NCBI RefSeq assembly: GCF_006475605.1
Contig: NZ_ML636837.1
Span: 500,584-564,583 of the forward strand
Source of the DNA: Asticcacaulis tiandongensis
GTDB lineage: Bacteria; Pseudomonadota; Alphaproteobacteria; Caulobacterales; Caulobacteraceae
Length of the DNA: 64,000 bases
Reading direction: 5' to 3'
How positions within the stretch are numbered: position 1 is the first letter of the stretch; the number at the start of each line of letters is the position of its first letter. Shown piece by piece: positions 1 through 9,154 of this stretch. The translations under genes were made by a program, and so were the position numbers. The notes below the pieces were generated by a model. That model saw nothing but the letters and a program-made list of their open reading frames with translations, did not search any database and was not told the DNA's origin.

Positions 1-1
1 A

Positions 2-361
2 CCTGAGCATGTGTCCGAAGAGGTCAAGCAGGACCGTCTGGCGCGGTTCATGGCCGTGGCGTCGCGTATTTCGGCAAAGAAGCTGGAGCAGAAGGTCGGT
101 CAGGTGGTTGATGTGCTGGTCGATGAGGTGCGCAGCGATGGTGTGGGTGTGGCCCGCACCAAGGGCGATGCGCCGGAAATCGACGGACATATATACCTCA
201 AGGGCTTTAATGGTCTGAAGGCCGGTGAGTTTCAGAAGGCGCGGGTCACGCGGGCCGATGCCTATGATCTGTGGGGCGAGCCGGAGAATATGGTGCGTTT
301 GAACCGTGTGCCGACGGCGCGTCCGGGCGGGCGGGTACACCGGATTATTTCACGAAGCTAA
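2..361 (+). CDS. rimO: RimO C-terminus (ribosomal protein S12 methylthiotransferase), 5'-truncated by window edge
   Basis: The window opens inside this gene; the frame is open from base 2 to the TAA at 359-361, leaving about 119 residues. The readable part begins PEHVSEEVKQDR, the usual linker after the radical-SAM barrel in RimO, and continues into a TRAM-like domain (DGVGVARTKGDAPEIDG, then YLKGF). RimO is a radical-SAM enzyme that puts a methylthio group on an aspartate of ribosomal protein S12. The radical-SAM CxxxCxxC motif lies upstream of the window. MiaB is the alternative relative, but the SKADAPEIDG-like TRAM wording fits RimO better. Confidence 0.85.
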   Translation, partial: PEHVSEEVKQDRLARFMAVASRISAKKLEQKVGQVVDVLVDEVRSDGVGVARTKGDAPEIDGHIYLKGFNGLKAGEFQKARVTRADAYDLWGEPENMVRLNRVPTARPGGRVHRIISRS

Positions 362-370
362 GGGCGTACT

Positions 371-480
371 GAAAAGTAGGAACCGGTTTTCGGAACAGAT
401 GCGCGATAAAACGGCGCTTAAGCAGCGAAGCGGTAGCGCAATAAAGAACGTACATCCCGAAACGAAGTTCGGTGAAGCCA
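371..480. repeat. Degenerate copy of the GAAAAGT..TTTTCGG intergenic repeat
   Basis: Two blocks recall the repeat at 1061-1188: GAAAAGTAGGAACCGGTTTTCGG followed by an ATGCGCGA.AAA block, and then CATCCCGAAACGAAGTTCGG followed by a GAAGCCA tail, which is almost identical to 1120-1146. The two repeat sites flank the small membrane-protein gene on each side. It is of the type common between genes in alphaproteobacteria; function unknown. Confidence 0.6.
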
Positions 481-494
481 ACCGCTGTGGTTTG

Positions 495-554
495 CCCCCT
501 CCGCCTCGACTGCGCTCGGCACCTCCCCCGTACGCTGCGCTACAGGGGAGGATG
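495..554 (+). repeat. Two-hairpin CCTCC..GGAGGATG intergenic repeat, copy 1
   Basis: This is a divergent member of a family that recurs about ten times in the window: CCCCCTCCG, a first (here imperfect) stem, ACCTCCCC, a second stem, and GGGGAGGATG. It lies downstream of rimO and abuts the stop codon of the leftward gene ending at 555. Confidence 0.75.
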
Positions 555-1022
555 TTAGGGGGCGATCCAGAAGCCGAAGCGGGTCAGGGGTTTGGAAATG
601 TCCTTCAGCGGCCAGTTATGGGTTTCGGCCAGCGCCGTGAGTTCGCGGCGGGGGAGCAGTACCCAGCAGCGCTGGGACAGATGCCAGCCCGGCTGGGCGT
701 GATGCTTCGGGATGAACCAGATGTCGCGTGTATCAATTTCGATGCTGGCAAGCTGATCCAGCGGCATTTCGGCACCATTGGGCGCTATAAACAGTTTGCG
801 CTCAGGGTCATAGCTGAACAGGGGCTTATGGATGAGCGACAGGGCAATCAGGCCCGCCAGAAGTAACCACACCAGCCAGGCTGCAACGCCTTCGCCGCGC
901 CAGATAGCTGACGCCGCCCAGAAGGGGGCGAGCAGCAGAAGGGCTACGGTATAGACGTTCAGCACGGTACCGCTCCAGTTCAGGCGGATAAGGCGGTCGG
1001 TATCGGCGTCTGGGGTTGTCAT
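555..1022 (-). CDS. Small inner-membrane protein of unknown function
   Basis: The 155-residue product is not recognised. I start it at the ATG at 1022 (MTTPDADTDR), because the longer open frame upstream runs through the intergenic repeats. Residues about 20-65 contain two adjacent hydrophobic segments (VALLLLAPFWAASAIW and AAWLVWLLLAGLIALSL). The remaining ~80 residues are soluble and beta-rich (LFSYDPERKLFI..IEIDTRDIWFIP), an arrangement like bacterial PH-type membrane proteins. That resemblance is an inference from layout only. The gene is convergent with rimO and boxed in by repeats on both sides. Confidence 0.65.
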   Translation of the reverse strand: MTTPDADTDRLIRLNWSGTVLNVYTVALLLLAPFWAASAIWRGEGVAAWLVWLLLAGLIALSLIHKPLFSYDPERKLFIAPNGAEMPLDQLASIEIDTRDIWFIPKHHAQPGWHLSQRCWVLLPRRELTALAETHNWPLKDISKPLTRFGFWIAP

Positions 1023-1060
1023 TACGCTGTTCTGAAGATTTAAAAATTTGAGCCTAAAGC

Positions 1061-1188
1061 GCATCCCGAAAAGTGTGAAGCACTTTTCGGACAAGATGCG
1101 CGACAAAGCATAAATTATGCATCCCGAAACGAAGTTCGGCGAAGCCAAAAGTGTGAAGCACTTTTCGGACAAGATGCGCGACAAAGCA
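1061..1188. repeat. Two 42-bp direct repeats containing an AAAAGTG/CACTTTT hairpin
   Basis: A 42-bp unit occurs at 1069-1110 and again, identical by eye, at 1147-1188. Each copy contains the inverted repeat AAAAGTG-TGAAG-CACTTTT followed by CGGACAAGATGCGCGACAAAGC. Between the copies lies GCATCCCGAAACGAAGTTCGGCG, itself an imperfect hairpin, and a similar block follows the second copy near 1194-1217. The leftward gene starting at 1022 would be transcribed from just beyond this block, so the hairpins may sit in its leader. Confidence 0.85.
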
Positions 1189-1569
1189 AAGATTGCATCC
1201 CGGAACGCCGTTCGGCGAATAGTGGAGAGACCGTTTTTCCAAGTATGAAATGATTTTTAATTTTCAGCCGTATGGTCAGAAGCGTCTGCTTATTATCTTA
1301 TGTATGATGAAAATCAATGGTTTAACCTTACCGTGTAACCATAAAATAAACCAAATATGCTTTATCGTTCAATATGATATGCGCGTGAAGCAGTGTGATC
1401 ACGTTAAGCATATTAAGGATTTAATTACCAAACGGGTATACACCGCATGCTTGTGTGGCGCGGCTTTCCAATTTTCGCGGCGGGGACATGAAGTCAGTTT
1501 TGACGACAGGCCGATGCAAGTGAAGAGCGTGTTCTCTTTCGGATTTATGCAGGATTTGGCTACAGTAAA
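1189..1569. other. AT-rich intergenic region upstream of the TorF-type gene
   Basis: No credible gene is visible; frames crossing it lack typical codon use. The stretch from about 1240 to 1440 is noticeably AT-richer than its surroundings and probably carries the promoter of the rightward gene at 1570. An 8-bp palindrome GTGATCAC lies near 1394, but nothing around it completes a known operator. Confidence 0.5.
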
Positions 1570-2301
1570 ATGACTTTTGATTATCGTAGTATGAGTGGGT
1601 TTTGTAAGCGTCTGGCTCTGGCGGGTGCCGGATGTCTGCTGGCTATACCGCTGGCGACTCAGGCGCAGGAGGGGAATAATTTCCGCCTGACCGGACAGAT
1701 ATCGGCGCTTAGTGACGGGGTTTTTCGTGGCGTGAGCCAGACCGAGGGTGTGGCGCAGTTTACGGCGGGTGCGCAAGTGGCGCATACCAGCGGAGTCTAT
1801 GCCGGTACGCTGTATAAGACCATGCGCGACCGGGCGACGGGTCTGGATGGCCAGTATCAGGTGTTTGTCGGCTATCGCACGAGCCTTGCCGGAACCGACA
1901 TCAACGGCCGCGTCAATTTCAAGAACTATCTGGGTCTGGCCAAAGGTACGGACGATGATCTGGTGGAATATGAGGTCACGCTGGGGCGCAAGTTGTCGGA
2001 GCGTTTTTCGGGTCGCCTGAACATGGCCTATACGCCCGATCATTACGGCAATCGCGCCAAGGCGGCGAGCTTTGCCGAGATCGGACTGAGCTTTAAGGCG
2101 ACGCCGAAACTGACGCTTCAGGCGGCAAATGGTTTCCGCCATATCGAAAACAGCACCGACTATGCCAGCTATCTGGCTAGTGCACAGTATGCCGTCACCC
2201 CAAGCTTTAATGCGGCCCTGAGCTTCACGACCACAAGTGAGCGTGAACGCGGCGGTAAATTCGACGACACGGTATTCCTCACCCTTCAGAAGCGTTTCTG
2301 A
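1570..2301 (+). CDS. TorF-family putative porin (outer-membrane beta-barrel)
   Basis: The 243-residue product has an N-terminal signal peptide (hydrophobic [15 protein letters not shown], cleavage likely after TQAQ). The mature part begins with the signature [21 protein letters not shown], typical of the TorF/Gcw_chp family of putative outer-membrane proteins. Alternating short beta-strands follow, ending in a C-terminal aromatic (KRF) as in barrels inserted by BAM. Substrate is unknown. Start is either the ATG at 1570 or the ATG at 1591; neither has a strong ribosome site. The chemotaxis receptor gene follows after 14 bp, so the two may be cotranscribed. Confidence 0.85.
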   Translation: MTFDYRSMSGFCKRLALAGAGCLLAIPLATQAQEGNNFRLTGQISALSDGVFRGVSQTEGVAQFTAGAQVAHTSGVYAGTLYKTMRDRATGLDGQYQVFVGYRTSLAGTDINGRVNFKNYLGLAKGTDDDLVEYEVTLGRKLSERFSGRLNMAYTPDHYGNRAKAASFAEIGLSFKATPKLTLQAANGFRHIENSTDYASYLASAQYAVTPSFNAALSFTTTSERERGGKFDDTVFLTLQKRF

Positions 2302-2315
2302 GCAGGAGCTCTTTC

Positions 2316-3989
2316 ATGACTATCAAAACACGAATTCTGGCTCTGGTGGCAGCGTTTGCGCTGATGGCCGCAGCGATCACCGGTCTGGGTCTTGTGACTA
2401 TCGGTGACTATAACAAGATTGTCGATGACTATGGCCACGCTTATGAAAACGCCTATAAGGGTGAACGCCTGAACCGGATTGTCACGGCCGTAGTGATGGA
2501 TTCCCGTGGCGTCTATATGGCTCAGGATACGACGGCAGCGACCGCTTTTGCCGACCGCATGGACGCAAGCCTTGATGAGATGCTGACGCTGCTGGCGGAC
2601 TGGAAAAAGGAAGTTCGTCCGGGTGAGTTGCCGGAACTGGCCAAGGTAGAGGCACGTGCGCTGGAGTTTAACACCTTCCGTCGTGAAGTTGCTGATCTTG
2701 GCCGTGATGTGTCGCCGCTTGAGGCCAGCCTTAAGGGGAACAACGACGACAACCGCAACAACCGTCAGGCCTTCCAGGGTGAAATTGATACCATGGTCGA
2801 CATCATTCGTAACGAACTTGAGACGACTCAGGCTTCGGTTGAGGACTATAGCTCAACGCGCAGCGTTTTGTTCCTCGGGCTGGCGCTTTCGGGCATTGTG
2901 CTTCTGGTGGTTCTGGCGCTGTGGATAGCTATCAAGACAATTTCGCGTCCATTGCAGAATGTCAGCCACATTGTGACGAAGCTGTCCGAAGGGGCGCTGG
3001 ATACGGTTATTCCGGAAGGCAAGGGCAAGGATGAAGTGTCAGTGCTGCAACGCGCCATCCGTGTCTTGCGTGACCGGGCCAAGGAGGCTGAGGTTCTGCG
3101 GGCTGATGCGGCGCGTCAGAAAGAACAGTCTGAAGCCGAACGCAAGGCTATGATGTTGTCGATGGCCAATGACTTCGAGGCGGCTGTCGGCGGGATCGTG
3201 GACAGCGTGTCCACGGCGGCGACCAATATGCAGGCCACCGCCCAGCAGCTGAGCGCTTCGGCGCAGGAAACCTCGGCGCAGTCACTGACGGTATCGGCAG
3301 CGGCAGAGCAGGCCTCGGCCAATGTCGGATCTGTGGCCAGCGCTGCGGAGGAGCTGGGGGCTTCGGTGAACGAGATCAGCCGTCAGGTTGAGCGTTCAAG
3401 CGAAATGTCTCAGGCAGCGGTCAACGAGGCCGGTTCAGCCATGACGGTTGTGAGCGAACTGAGTGAGGCGGCGGAAAAGATCGAGGGCATTATTTCGATC
3501 ATCTCTGATATTGCCAGCCAGACTAACCTGCTGGCGCTCAATGCAACCATTGAATCGGCACGGGCCGGTGAGGCCGGTAAGGGCTTTGCGGTTGTGGCCG
3601 CCGAGGTCAAGCAACTGGCCGGTCAGACATCAAAAGCGACGGCTGAGATCGGTGACCAGATCAAGGCTATTCAGTCAACGACCGAAAAGACGGTCGCTGC
3701 CATCAGCGGGATTACCGGTGCTATCCGCGATATCGATCAGGTAGCGGCGGCTATTTCAACGGCTGTCAGCCAGCAAGGGGCAGCCACCAGCGAGATCGTG
3801 GTGGCGGTGACGGAAGCCTCTGCGGGCACGGGTGAAGTTACGGCCAATATTACCGGCGTGGCGCAGGCGGCTGAAGAAACCGGTCAGGGGGCTACCTATG
3901 TGCTTGAGGCCGCTTCGGGTCTGGCGCAGCAGTCGGAACATCTGAAGGCGGAAATGCAAAATTTCCTGGGAACCATACGCGCCGCGTAA
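2316..3989 (+). CDS. Methyl-accepting chemotaxis protein
   Basis: This 557-residue transmembrane chemoreceptor signals to CheA/CheW. TM1 is at about residues 7-29, followed by a periplasmic helical sensor domain (30-183) and TM2 at about 184-207. A HAMP domain follows (about 208-260), then the long MA coiled coil. The hairpin tip is intact: [20 protein letters not shown] and [16 protein letters not shown] at about 396-432. There is no C-terminal NWETF-like CheR/CheB tether. The ligand is not evident. AGGAG precedes the ATG. A strong terminator follows. Confidence 0.95.
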   Translation: MTIKTRILALVAAFALMAAAITGLGLVTIGDYNKIVDDYGHAYENAYKGERLNRIVTAVVMDSRGVYMAQDTTAATAFADRMDASLDEMLTLLADWKKEVRPGELPELAKVEARALEFNTFRREVADLGRDVSPLEASLKGNNDDNRNNRQAFQGEIDTMVDIIRNELETTQASVEDYSSTRSVLFLGLALSGIVLLVVLALWIAIKTISRPLQNVSHIVTKLSEGALDTVIPEGKGKDEVSVLQRAIRVLRDRAKEAEVLRADAARQKEQSEAERKAMMLSMANDFEAAVGGIVDSVSTAATNMQATAQQLSASAQETSAQSLTVSAAAEQASANVGSVASAAEELGASVNEISRQVERSSEMSQAAVNEAGSAMTVVSELSEAAEKIEGIISIISDIASQTNLLALNATIESARAGEAGKGFAVVAAEVKQLAGQTSKATAEIGDQIKAIQSTTEKTVAAISGITGAIRDIDQVAAAISTAVSQQGAATSEIVVAVTEASAGTGEVTANITGVAQAAEETGQGATYVLEAASGLAQQSEHLKAEMQNFLGTIRAA

Positions 3990-4020
3990 GATGCGGCTTC
4001 GTACGAAAGAAGCAAAGAAA

Positions 4021-4053
4021 ACGGGAGACGGTCTGACCATCTCCCGTTTTTTG
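4021..4053 (+). terminator. Rho-independent terminator after the chemoreceptor gene
   Basis: ACGGGAGA (4021-4028) pairs with TCTCCCGT (4040-4047) and is followed by a run of T. It sits between the rightward receptor gene and the convergent ptsN, and with the A-run on its left could act in both directions. Confidence 0.9.
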
Positions 4054-4060
4054 TTCTTTA

Positions 4061-4525
4061 TCAGGCGGCGTCGGAGTGTGCGGTTTCGCTTAAGAGAGCG
4101 AACAGGGCGTCAGCTGTTTCGACCTTACGCAGGGATTCGCGCAAATCCTTTTGACGCAGCAGGCGCGACACCTTGGCCAGTGCGCGCAGGTGCTCGGTGC
4201 CGGCATCTTCGGGGGCAAAAAGGGCGAACAGCAGGTCGACCGGCATGTCGTCTATGGCGTCATATTCAACCGGCGTTTCAAGGCGCACGAAGACGCCGCG
4301 CATCCGGTCAAGCCCTTTGAGGGCGGCGTGGGGCACAGCAACCCCAAGACCGACGCCGGTAGAGCCGAGCTTTTCACGGTCAACCAGCCCCTGAAGAATG
4401 GTGTCAGACTCTATTTCCAGCACGCGCTCGGCCAGATCGGCGACGATCTGAAGGGCGTGACGTTTGGAATTGGCACCAATCGGGCCAATGACCGCATTAC
4501 GCTCAAGCAACTGACTTAGAAACAT
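4061..4525 (-). CDS. ptsN: PtsN, EIIA-Ntr of the nitrogen phosphotransferase system
   Basis: The 154-residue product is a single PTS EIIA type-2 domain. The phosphorylated histidine is His66 in GVAVPHA. EIIA-Ntr takes phosphate from NPr/HPr and works as a regulator (potassium transport, stringent response), not in sugar uptake. It lies downstream of rpoN and hpf in the usual proteobacterial order, and a candidate partner HPr is encoded at 44148. A 188-bp gap with a hairpin separates it from hpf, so it may have its own promoter. Confidence 0.95.
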   Translation of the reverse strand: MFLSQLLERNAVIGPIGANSKRHALQIVADLAERVLEIESDTILQGLVDREKLGSTGVGLGVAVPHAALKGLDRMRGVFVRLETPVEYDAIDDMPVDLLFALFAPEDAGTEHLRALAKVSRLLRQKDLRESLRKVETADALFALLSETAHSDAA

Positions 4526-4652
4526 AAAGGCTATCCACTCAGACTTACGGCAGGCTTTTGCAGCCGTATCAAAAAAGCAATGCAGACAGAGAGGTGCGCC
4601 CTGTTGCGCCCGCCCTTAGCGGGGCGGTGACCGTAAGTCAACCGTCCAGTTA

Positions 4653-4690
4653 GAGCGCGTCGCCCTCAGGGGGGACGCGCTCAGACTTTT
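4653..4690. terminator. Strong hairpin between hpf and ptsN
   Basis: GAGCGCGTC (4653-4661) pairs perfectly with GACGCGCTC (4674-4682). The T-rich tail (AGACTTTT) is on the plus-strand side only. For the leftward hpf message it would be a hairpin without a U-run, so attenuation or mRNA 3'-end protection is as likely as termination. Confidence 0.45.
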
Positions 4691-4713
4691 AGTATGCTTG
4701 CAGGGTGTGGCAT

Positions 4714-5328
4714 TTACGCGGCGGGACGCGCGCGGGTGCGCTCAGGGTCGATCCAGCCAATATTACCATCGGGGCGACGATAAATGACCGACAAACCCCC
4801 ATGGGCCGCATTGCGGAACATGATCACCGGATAGTTGGACAGATCAAGCTCGTCCACGGCCTGTGAGACGCTCAAGGTGCGGATCGGGGCCTCGGTTTCG
4901 GCAATGATCAGCGGTTGCGGCGGGCTGTCGTGATCGAGGCCATCATCAATCTCTTCGGGTTCGTCCTCATAGTCTGCGCCCTGAATGACGGTGAGCGGCA
5001 CCATTTCCTGCTTTTGCGGGGCATTGGTGGGGTAATGGCTCTTGAGACGGCGTTTATACCGGCGGATACGGGTTTCCATGCGGGTCAGCATGGCATCAAG
5101 GGCTGAATGAGCGTCACCGCCGAAATTATGCGCTACGAGCGTTTGACCCGAGGCCAGCCTGACCCAGCAGTCTATACGGAACAGATGGCCTTCCTTGGAG
5201 AGGGTAACGTCGGCATTGGCACCGCCGCGCTCGAAATATTTGTCAATGCGTTGGGTAAGTTCCTCCTCGATACGCTCCTTAAGGGCACTACCGACTTCGA
5301 CTTGTTTGCCACTGACTTGTATCTGCAT
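4714..5328 (-). CDS. hpf: Ribosome hibernation promoting factor, long form
   Basis: The 204-residue product starts MQIQVSGKQVEVGSAL, the beta-alpha-beta-beta-beta-alpha fold that binds the 30S decoding site. It then has an acidic linker (DYEDEPEEIDDGLDHD, about 125-145) and a C-terminal dimerisation domain (HGGLSVIYRRPDGNIGWIDP, about 175-197). Long HPF forms 100S ribosome dimers in stationary phase. Its place directly after rpoN is the classical arrangement. Confidence 0.95.
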   Translation of the reverse strand: MQIQVSGKQVEVGSALKERIEEELTQRIDKYFERGGANADVTLSKEGHLFRIDCWVRLASGQTLVAHNFGGDAHSALDAMLTRMETRIRRYKRRLKSHYPTNAPQKQEMVPLTVIQGADYEDEPEEIDDGLDHDSPPQPLIIAETEAPIRTLSVSQAVDELDLSNYPVIMFRNAAHGGLSVIYRRPDGNIGWIDPERTRARPAA

Positions 5329-5501
5329 AATTCACATGCTCCGTTCTTGGGACGTCTGTCAGGTTTCGAACCGGACGCTGACGTCCAGAGTCTGCGCGCC
5401 GGAGGGTGGCGCGTCCCTTCAGACTAGACCTTTCCGGAGAAGTGTTAAGTCACTTAAATGTGTAGATTAATAAACAAGGTGCAAATAAGCCTTTGATAAG
5501 C

Positions 5502-7025
5502 TTATTTTATCAGTCTCTTACGCTCGACCGATGAGGGAATGCGCAGGGCTTCGCGGTATTTTGCCACAGTACGGCGGGCTATATCCACACCGGCTTCCTT
5601 GAGGATTTCCACGATCCGGTCATCCGACAGGATTTCGCCCGACATCTTTTCGCCGTCGATTAAGGTCTTAATCTTGTGACGCACGGACTCGGCAGAATGG
5701 GCGGCAGTGCCGTCCGAGGAAGATATGGATGAGGTGAAGAAGAATTTCAGCTCAAACACGCCGCGCGGCGTCGAGACATATTTATTGGTGGTCACCCGCG
5801 AGACGGTTGATTCATGCATGCCAATGGCATCGGCCACGGTTTTCAGGTTCAATGGGCGCAGGCTTTCGACGCCGTGCACAAAAAAGCCGTCCTGCTGACG
5901 CACGATTTCCGCTGACACCTTAAGGATGGTGCGGGCGCGCTGATCGAGGCTCTTGATCAGCCAGTTGGCTTGATTCAAACATTCGCTGAGATAGGTTTTT
6001 TCGTTATCCGAGCGGGCCGAACCTGAGACGCGGGCATGGTATTTCTGATCGACCAGTACGCGGGGCAGGGTGTCGGTATTCAGGTCCACCCGCCAGCCAC
6101 CGGTAGCGTCCTGACGGACAAAGACATCGGGCACGACGGTTTGCGATGGTTCTGCGCCGAAGGCGGCCCCCGGACGCGGGGTCAGAGCCTTCAATTCACT
6201 GATCATGTCGCTCAGGTCTTCGTCATCGACGCCGCAGAGCTTTTTCAGGCCATTGAGATCACGGCGGGCCAGAAGTTCCAGATTATCAATCAGGGCTTCC
6301 ATAGCCGGATCGAAGCGGTTGCGCTCAATCAGTTGTAGCTTAAGGCATTCGGGCACCGAACGGGCAAAGACGCCGGTCGGTTCAAAGCCCTGACAGGTGG
6401 TGAGCACCGTTTCAATCAGGTCTGTGCTACAGCCCATGCGTTCGCTGATCTCGGTGAGGTCGGCGCGTAAGTAACCGCCATCATCGACCTCATCAATCAG
6501 GATCTGGGCAATGGCCATTTCAGGGGGGGTAAAACCGGCGATCAGGGCCTGGTCGGTCAGGTGTTCGCTTAAGGATTTTTCGCGGTTGTGGCGGCTTTCA
6601 AGGCCTTCGTCGTCGCCGTCGAAGCTGCCGCCCTTACCGGCGCGGCTCCAGTCGATCATCGGGCCGTCGCCCGCATCGGCGCTGTGGTTTTCGGCTTCAC
6701 GCAAGGTGGGGGCGTCATCGCCGTAAAGATCGGTATTAGAGGCGTCGAGATCGGTATTGGCGCGTAAAGAATCCTGATCGGACAGTTCCAGTTCGCGGTG
6801 ATCGGAAGGGGTGTCAGACTCGCGACTGTCCGTGTCGCCTGAATCGTTATCTGTTAAGGGGTCGCCGTCTTCGCGTTGTAATAAGGGGTTGCGTTCCAGT
6901 TCGGCTTCGACCACGGCCTCAAGCTCAAGGTTAGACAATTGCAGAAGCTTGATAGCCTGCTGCAACTGGGGCGTAATAACCAGCCCCTGCCCTTGTCTAA
7001 GTTCTAATCTTTGCCCCAGTGACAT
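5502..7025 (-). CDS. rpoN: RNA polymerase sigma-54 factor RpoN
   Basis: The 507-residue protein has the three expected parts. Region I is glutamine/leucine-rich (QGLVITPQLQQAIKLLQLSN). An acidic region II (about 55-110) follows, then core-binding and DNA-binding domains with an HTH (ESTVSRVTTNKYVSTPRG) and the RpoN box ARRTVAKYRE at about 483-492. Sigma-54 needs an AAA+ activator; FlbD, encoded at 58547-59917, is one. In Caulobacter RpoN drives late flagellar and stalk genes. It follows lptB by 63 bp. Confidence 0.97.
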   Translation of the reverse strand: MSLGQRLELRQGQGLVITPQLQQAIKLLQLSNLELEAVVEAELERNPLLQREDGDPLTDNDSGDTDSRESDTPSDHRELELSDQDSLRANTDLDASNTDLYGDDAPTLREAENHSADAGDGPMIDWSRAGKGGSFDGDDEGLESRHNREKSLSEHLTDQALIAGFTPPEMAIAQILIDEVDDGGYLRADLTEISERMGCSTDLIETVLTTCQGFEPTGVFARSVPECLKLQLIERNRFDPAMEALIDNLELLARRDLNGLKKLCGVDDEDLSDMISELKALTPRPGAAFGAEPSQTVVPDVFVRQDATGGWRVDLNTDTLPRVLVDQKYHARVSGSARSDNEKTYLSECLNQANWLIKSLDQRARTILKVSAEIVRQQDGFFVHGVESLRPLNLKTVADAIGMHESTVSRVTTNKYVSTPRGVFELKFFFTSSISSSDGTAAHSAESVRHKIKTLIDGEKMSGEILSDDRIVEILKEAGVDIARRTVAKYREALRIPSSVERKRLIK

Positions 7026-7088
7026 ACGCGAAGCCTAAACCTTAACCCCTTATATTGCGTTAAGGCGGTTCGTGTGGCTTGGGAAGGT

Positions 7089-7868
7089 CTATTCGTCGAA
7101 GGTGTTGCCGAGATAAACGCGGCGAACTTCGGGGTCGTTACGCACGTCATCGGCAGAGCCTTCAAACAGCACCGTGCCGGAATGGATGATATAGGCGCGG
7201 TCGATGATATCGAGGGTTTCGCGGACATTGTGATCGGTGATCAGAATGCCGATGCCCTGCTGCTTGAGGTAGGAGACGACATCGCGGATATCGGCAATGG
7301 CCAGAGGATCGATACCGGCGAAAGGCTCATCGAGCAGGATAAAGGAGGGCTTGCCGGCCAGCGCACGGGCAATTTCCACACGACGGCGCTCACCGCCTGA
7401 CAGGGCGGTGGCCGGTGAGGTGCGGATATGGGTGATGCGCAGTTCTTCGAGCAGGCGGGTGACTTCGGCGGCCACCTGCGCCTTATCTTTGGTGTGCAGT
7501 TCGAGCACGGCCAGAAGGTTTTGTTCGACGGTCATGCCGCGAAAGATCGAGGCTTCCTGCGGCAGGTAGCCCAGTCCCATGCGCGCGCGCTGATACATCG
7601 GCTGATGGGTGATGTCGTAACCGTCAAAGGTGATCTTGCCGTAATCGGCTTCGACCAGACCGGTGATCATATAGAAACAGGTGGTCTTACCGGCACCATT
7701 GGGGCCGAGAAGGCCTACGACCTCACCACGGTGCAGGGACAGGCTGACTTCCTTGACGACAACCCGTTCTTTGTAGGCCTTGCCAATGCCGGTGACGAGC
7801 AGACCGTCCGACGCATTATCGGCGGGGGCTTGAGGCTCGGGACGGGAGGCGGTCACGGGGGCGTTCAC
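7089..7868 (-). CDS. lptB: LptB, ATPase of the LPS export ABC transporter
   Basis: The 259-residue ABC ATPase powers LPS extraction from the inner membrane with LptF/LptG. Walker A is GPNGAGKT (55-62), the Q-loop Gln about 104, the signature LSGGE 156-160, Walker B FILLDEP 176-182, and the switch His is in TDHNV about 213. The N-terminal ~20 residues are a variable proline/alanine-rich extension. It is 27 bp downstream of lptA and just upstream of rpoN, the common alphaproteobacterial order. Confidence 0.96.
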   Translation of the reverse strand: MNAPVTASRPEPQAPADNASDGLLVTGIGKAYKERVVVKEVSLSLHRGEVVGLLGPNGAGKTTCFYMITGLVEADYGKITFDGYDITHQPMYQRARMGLGYLPQEASIFRGMTVEQNLLAVLELHTKDKAQVAAEVTRLLEELRITHIRTSPATALSGGERRRVEIARALAGKPSFILLDEPFAGIDPLAIADIRDVVSYLKQQGIGILITDHNVRETLDIIDRAYIIHSGTVLFEGSADDVRNDPEVRRVYLGNTFDE

Positions 7869-7895
7869 GGTCGGATAAGTCCTGTGGCTTCAGTC

Positions 7896-8432
7896 TTAGG
7901 GACGGGCAGGCGTGGGGGCGGTGGTGCCATCAGGGTAGAAGACGCCTCTGACGCGTCCGCCCTGACCCGAAGGGGCACCATCGATGGTACTTTTCTTTAT
8001 GCCGACGACATAGGTCAGGCGTTGGCCGGTCAGGACGTTCTGACCCTGCTTGAGGATCACATCGCCGGTGACGACCATGGTGTCATTGGACTGGGTATAG
8101 ACGGCCTTATCACCGCGCATCACCTGATCATCGACGACGTAATAGATCCTGCCGGTGGCTTCGATGCGCGACAGCTGATCCCAGTTGCCTGAGGCGGATT
8201 GCGTGTAGGTAATCCTGACATTGTCGGCCTGAAGGCTGGCGGTGTCCTGAAGCAACTGAACGCGGCCGGTCAGGACGACACTATGGTCGGTGTTGTCGGC
8301 CTGCATATTATCGGCACTGTACATGATCGGGCCGCCATTACTGCTGGTGCCGGCCAGTTGCGCCACGGCAAAAGGTGCGGTGAGACCGGTCACCGCCATC
8401 AAAAGAGCGGTAAGGAGTGCCTTCTTATTCAT
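7896..8432 (-). CDS. lptA: LptA/OstA-type periplasmic LPS transport protein
   Basis: I start at the ATG at 8432 because it gives a clean signal peptide (MNKKALLTALLMAVTGLTAP..AVAQ); an upstream in-frame start at 8456 would add eight charged residues. The mature protein has the OstA beta-jellyroll pattern (MYSADNMQADNTDHSVVLTG, then MVVTGDVILKQGQNVLTG). LptA bridges LptC to the outer-membrane LptD. The tail is proline-rich. It lies between lptC and lptB. Confidence 0.92.
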   Translation of the reverse strand: MNKKALLTALLMAVTGLTAPFAVAQLAGTSSNGGPIMYSADNMQADNTDHSVVLTGRVQLLQDTASLQADNVRITYTQSASGNWDQLSRIEATGRIYYVVDDQVMRGDKAVYTQSNDTMVVTGDVILKQGQNVLTGQRLTYVVGIKKSTIDGAPSGQGGRVRGVFYPDGTTAPTPARP

Positions 8433-8461
8433 TCTGCCAGACCTTGTGTTGCGCACCGATG

Positions 8462-9130
8462 TCAGTTTCCGTTCCTGAGGGTTCCGGTGACCTTTTGTTC
8501 ACCCTTACCATTAAAATGTACCCGATTGCCATTGTCTTCTATGCGGAAGCTCTGGGCCTTGATGTCGCCATTGGCCCATTCGCCTTCGACATAGCTGTTG
8601 CCGACAACTGTGGAATTTTTAAGATCAATCCGCGCATCCTGCGTTTTCAGGACAAATTCCTGAGAGGAGTTAACCACCACGTCTTTTTTGAAGGTGATGG
8701 TGCGGTTATCATTATTGTAGATGCCGGTCGCGGCCTCAAGTTGCGAGGTGCTGGCGTTTTCCGAGCGGATATCGACGCGTGGCGCGGTGAGGGTAATCAC
8801 CGGCGTATTGCCGCGCCGTATCGCCTCGACGCCGCGCAGGGTGTAGCGGCTGCCGTCGTCACCGCGATCGGTATAGAGCGGATTCAACATGCGGATGTCG
8901 GTGGTATTGGCCCCGTAGACATTGAGAGAATTCAGCACGCTCTGGACGATGACCCAGACCACAAGCAACAAAACGATGCCGATAATCAGTCCGGGCAGCA
9001 GAACGCGCAGACGATGAATGCGCCGCGCCCGCTTTTTCCACGCCCGTGCCTGAACCTGACGGCGATGGATGTCGGCGTCGATGGATTCAGGTGTGGCGAC
9101 CGGATGGATATCGTCTAAAAGCTGGGCCAT
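8462..9130 (-). CDS. lptC: LptC, LPS export membrane-anchored protein
   Basis: The 222-residue bitopic protein has a cytoplasmic basic N-terminus, one TM helix at about 46-68 (VLLPGLIIGIVLLLVVWVIV) and a periplasmic jellyroll (LQAATGIYNNDNRTITFKKD-like strands). LptC receives LPS from LptBFG and hands it to LptA. It starts 24 bp after rnd ends and runs into lptA. Confidence 0.9.
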   Translation of the reverse strand: MAQLLDDIHPVATPESIDADIHRRQVQARAWKKRARRIHRLRVLLPGLIIGIVLLLVVWVIVQSVLNSLNVYGANTTDIRMLNPLYTDRGDDGSRYTLRGVEAIRRGNTPVITLTAPRVDIRSENASTSQLEAATGIYNNDNRTITFKKDVVVNSSQEFVLKTQDARIDLKNSTVVGNSYVEGEWANGDIKAQSFRIEDNGNRVHFNGKGEQKVTGTLRNGN

Positions 9131-9154
9131 TGAAGGTGCCGGTAAACTTCCCGC

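Noticed and set aside
1399-2142. A 247-codon leftward frame over the TorF-type gene
   Set aside because: The product is Arg/Thr-rich and overlaps a gene with signal peptide and family signature on the other strand.
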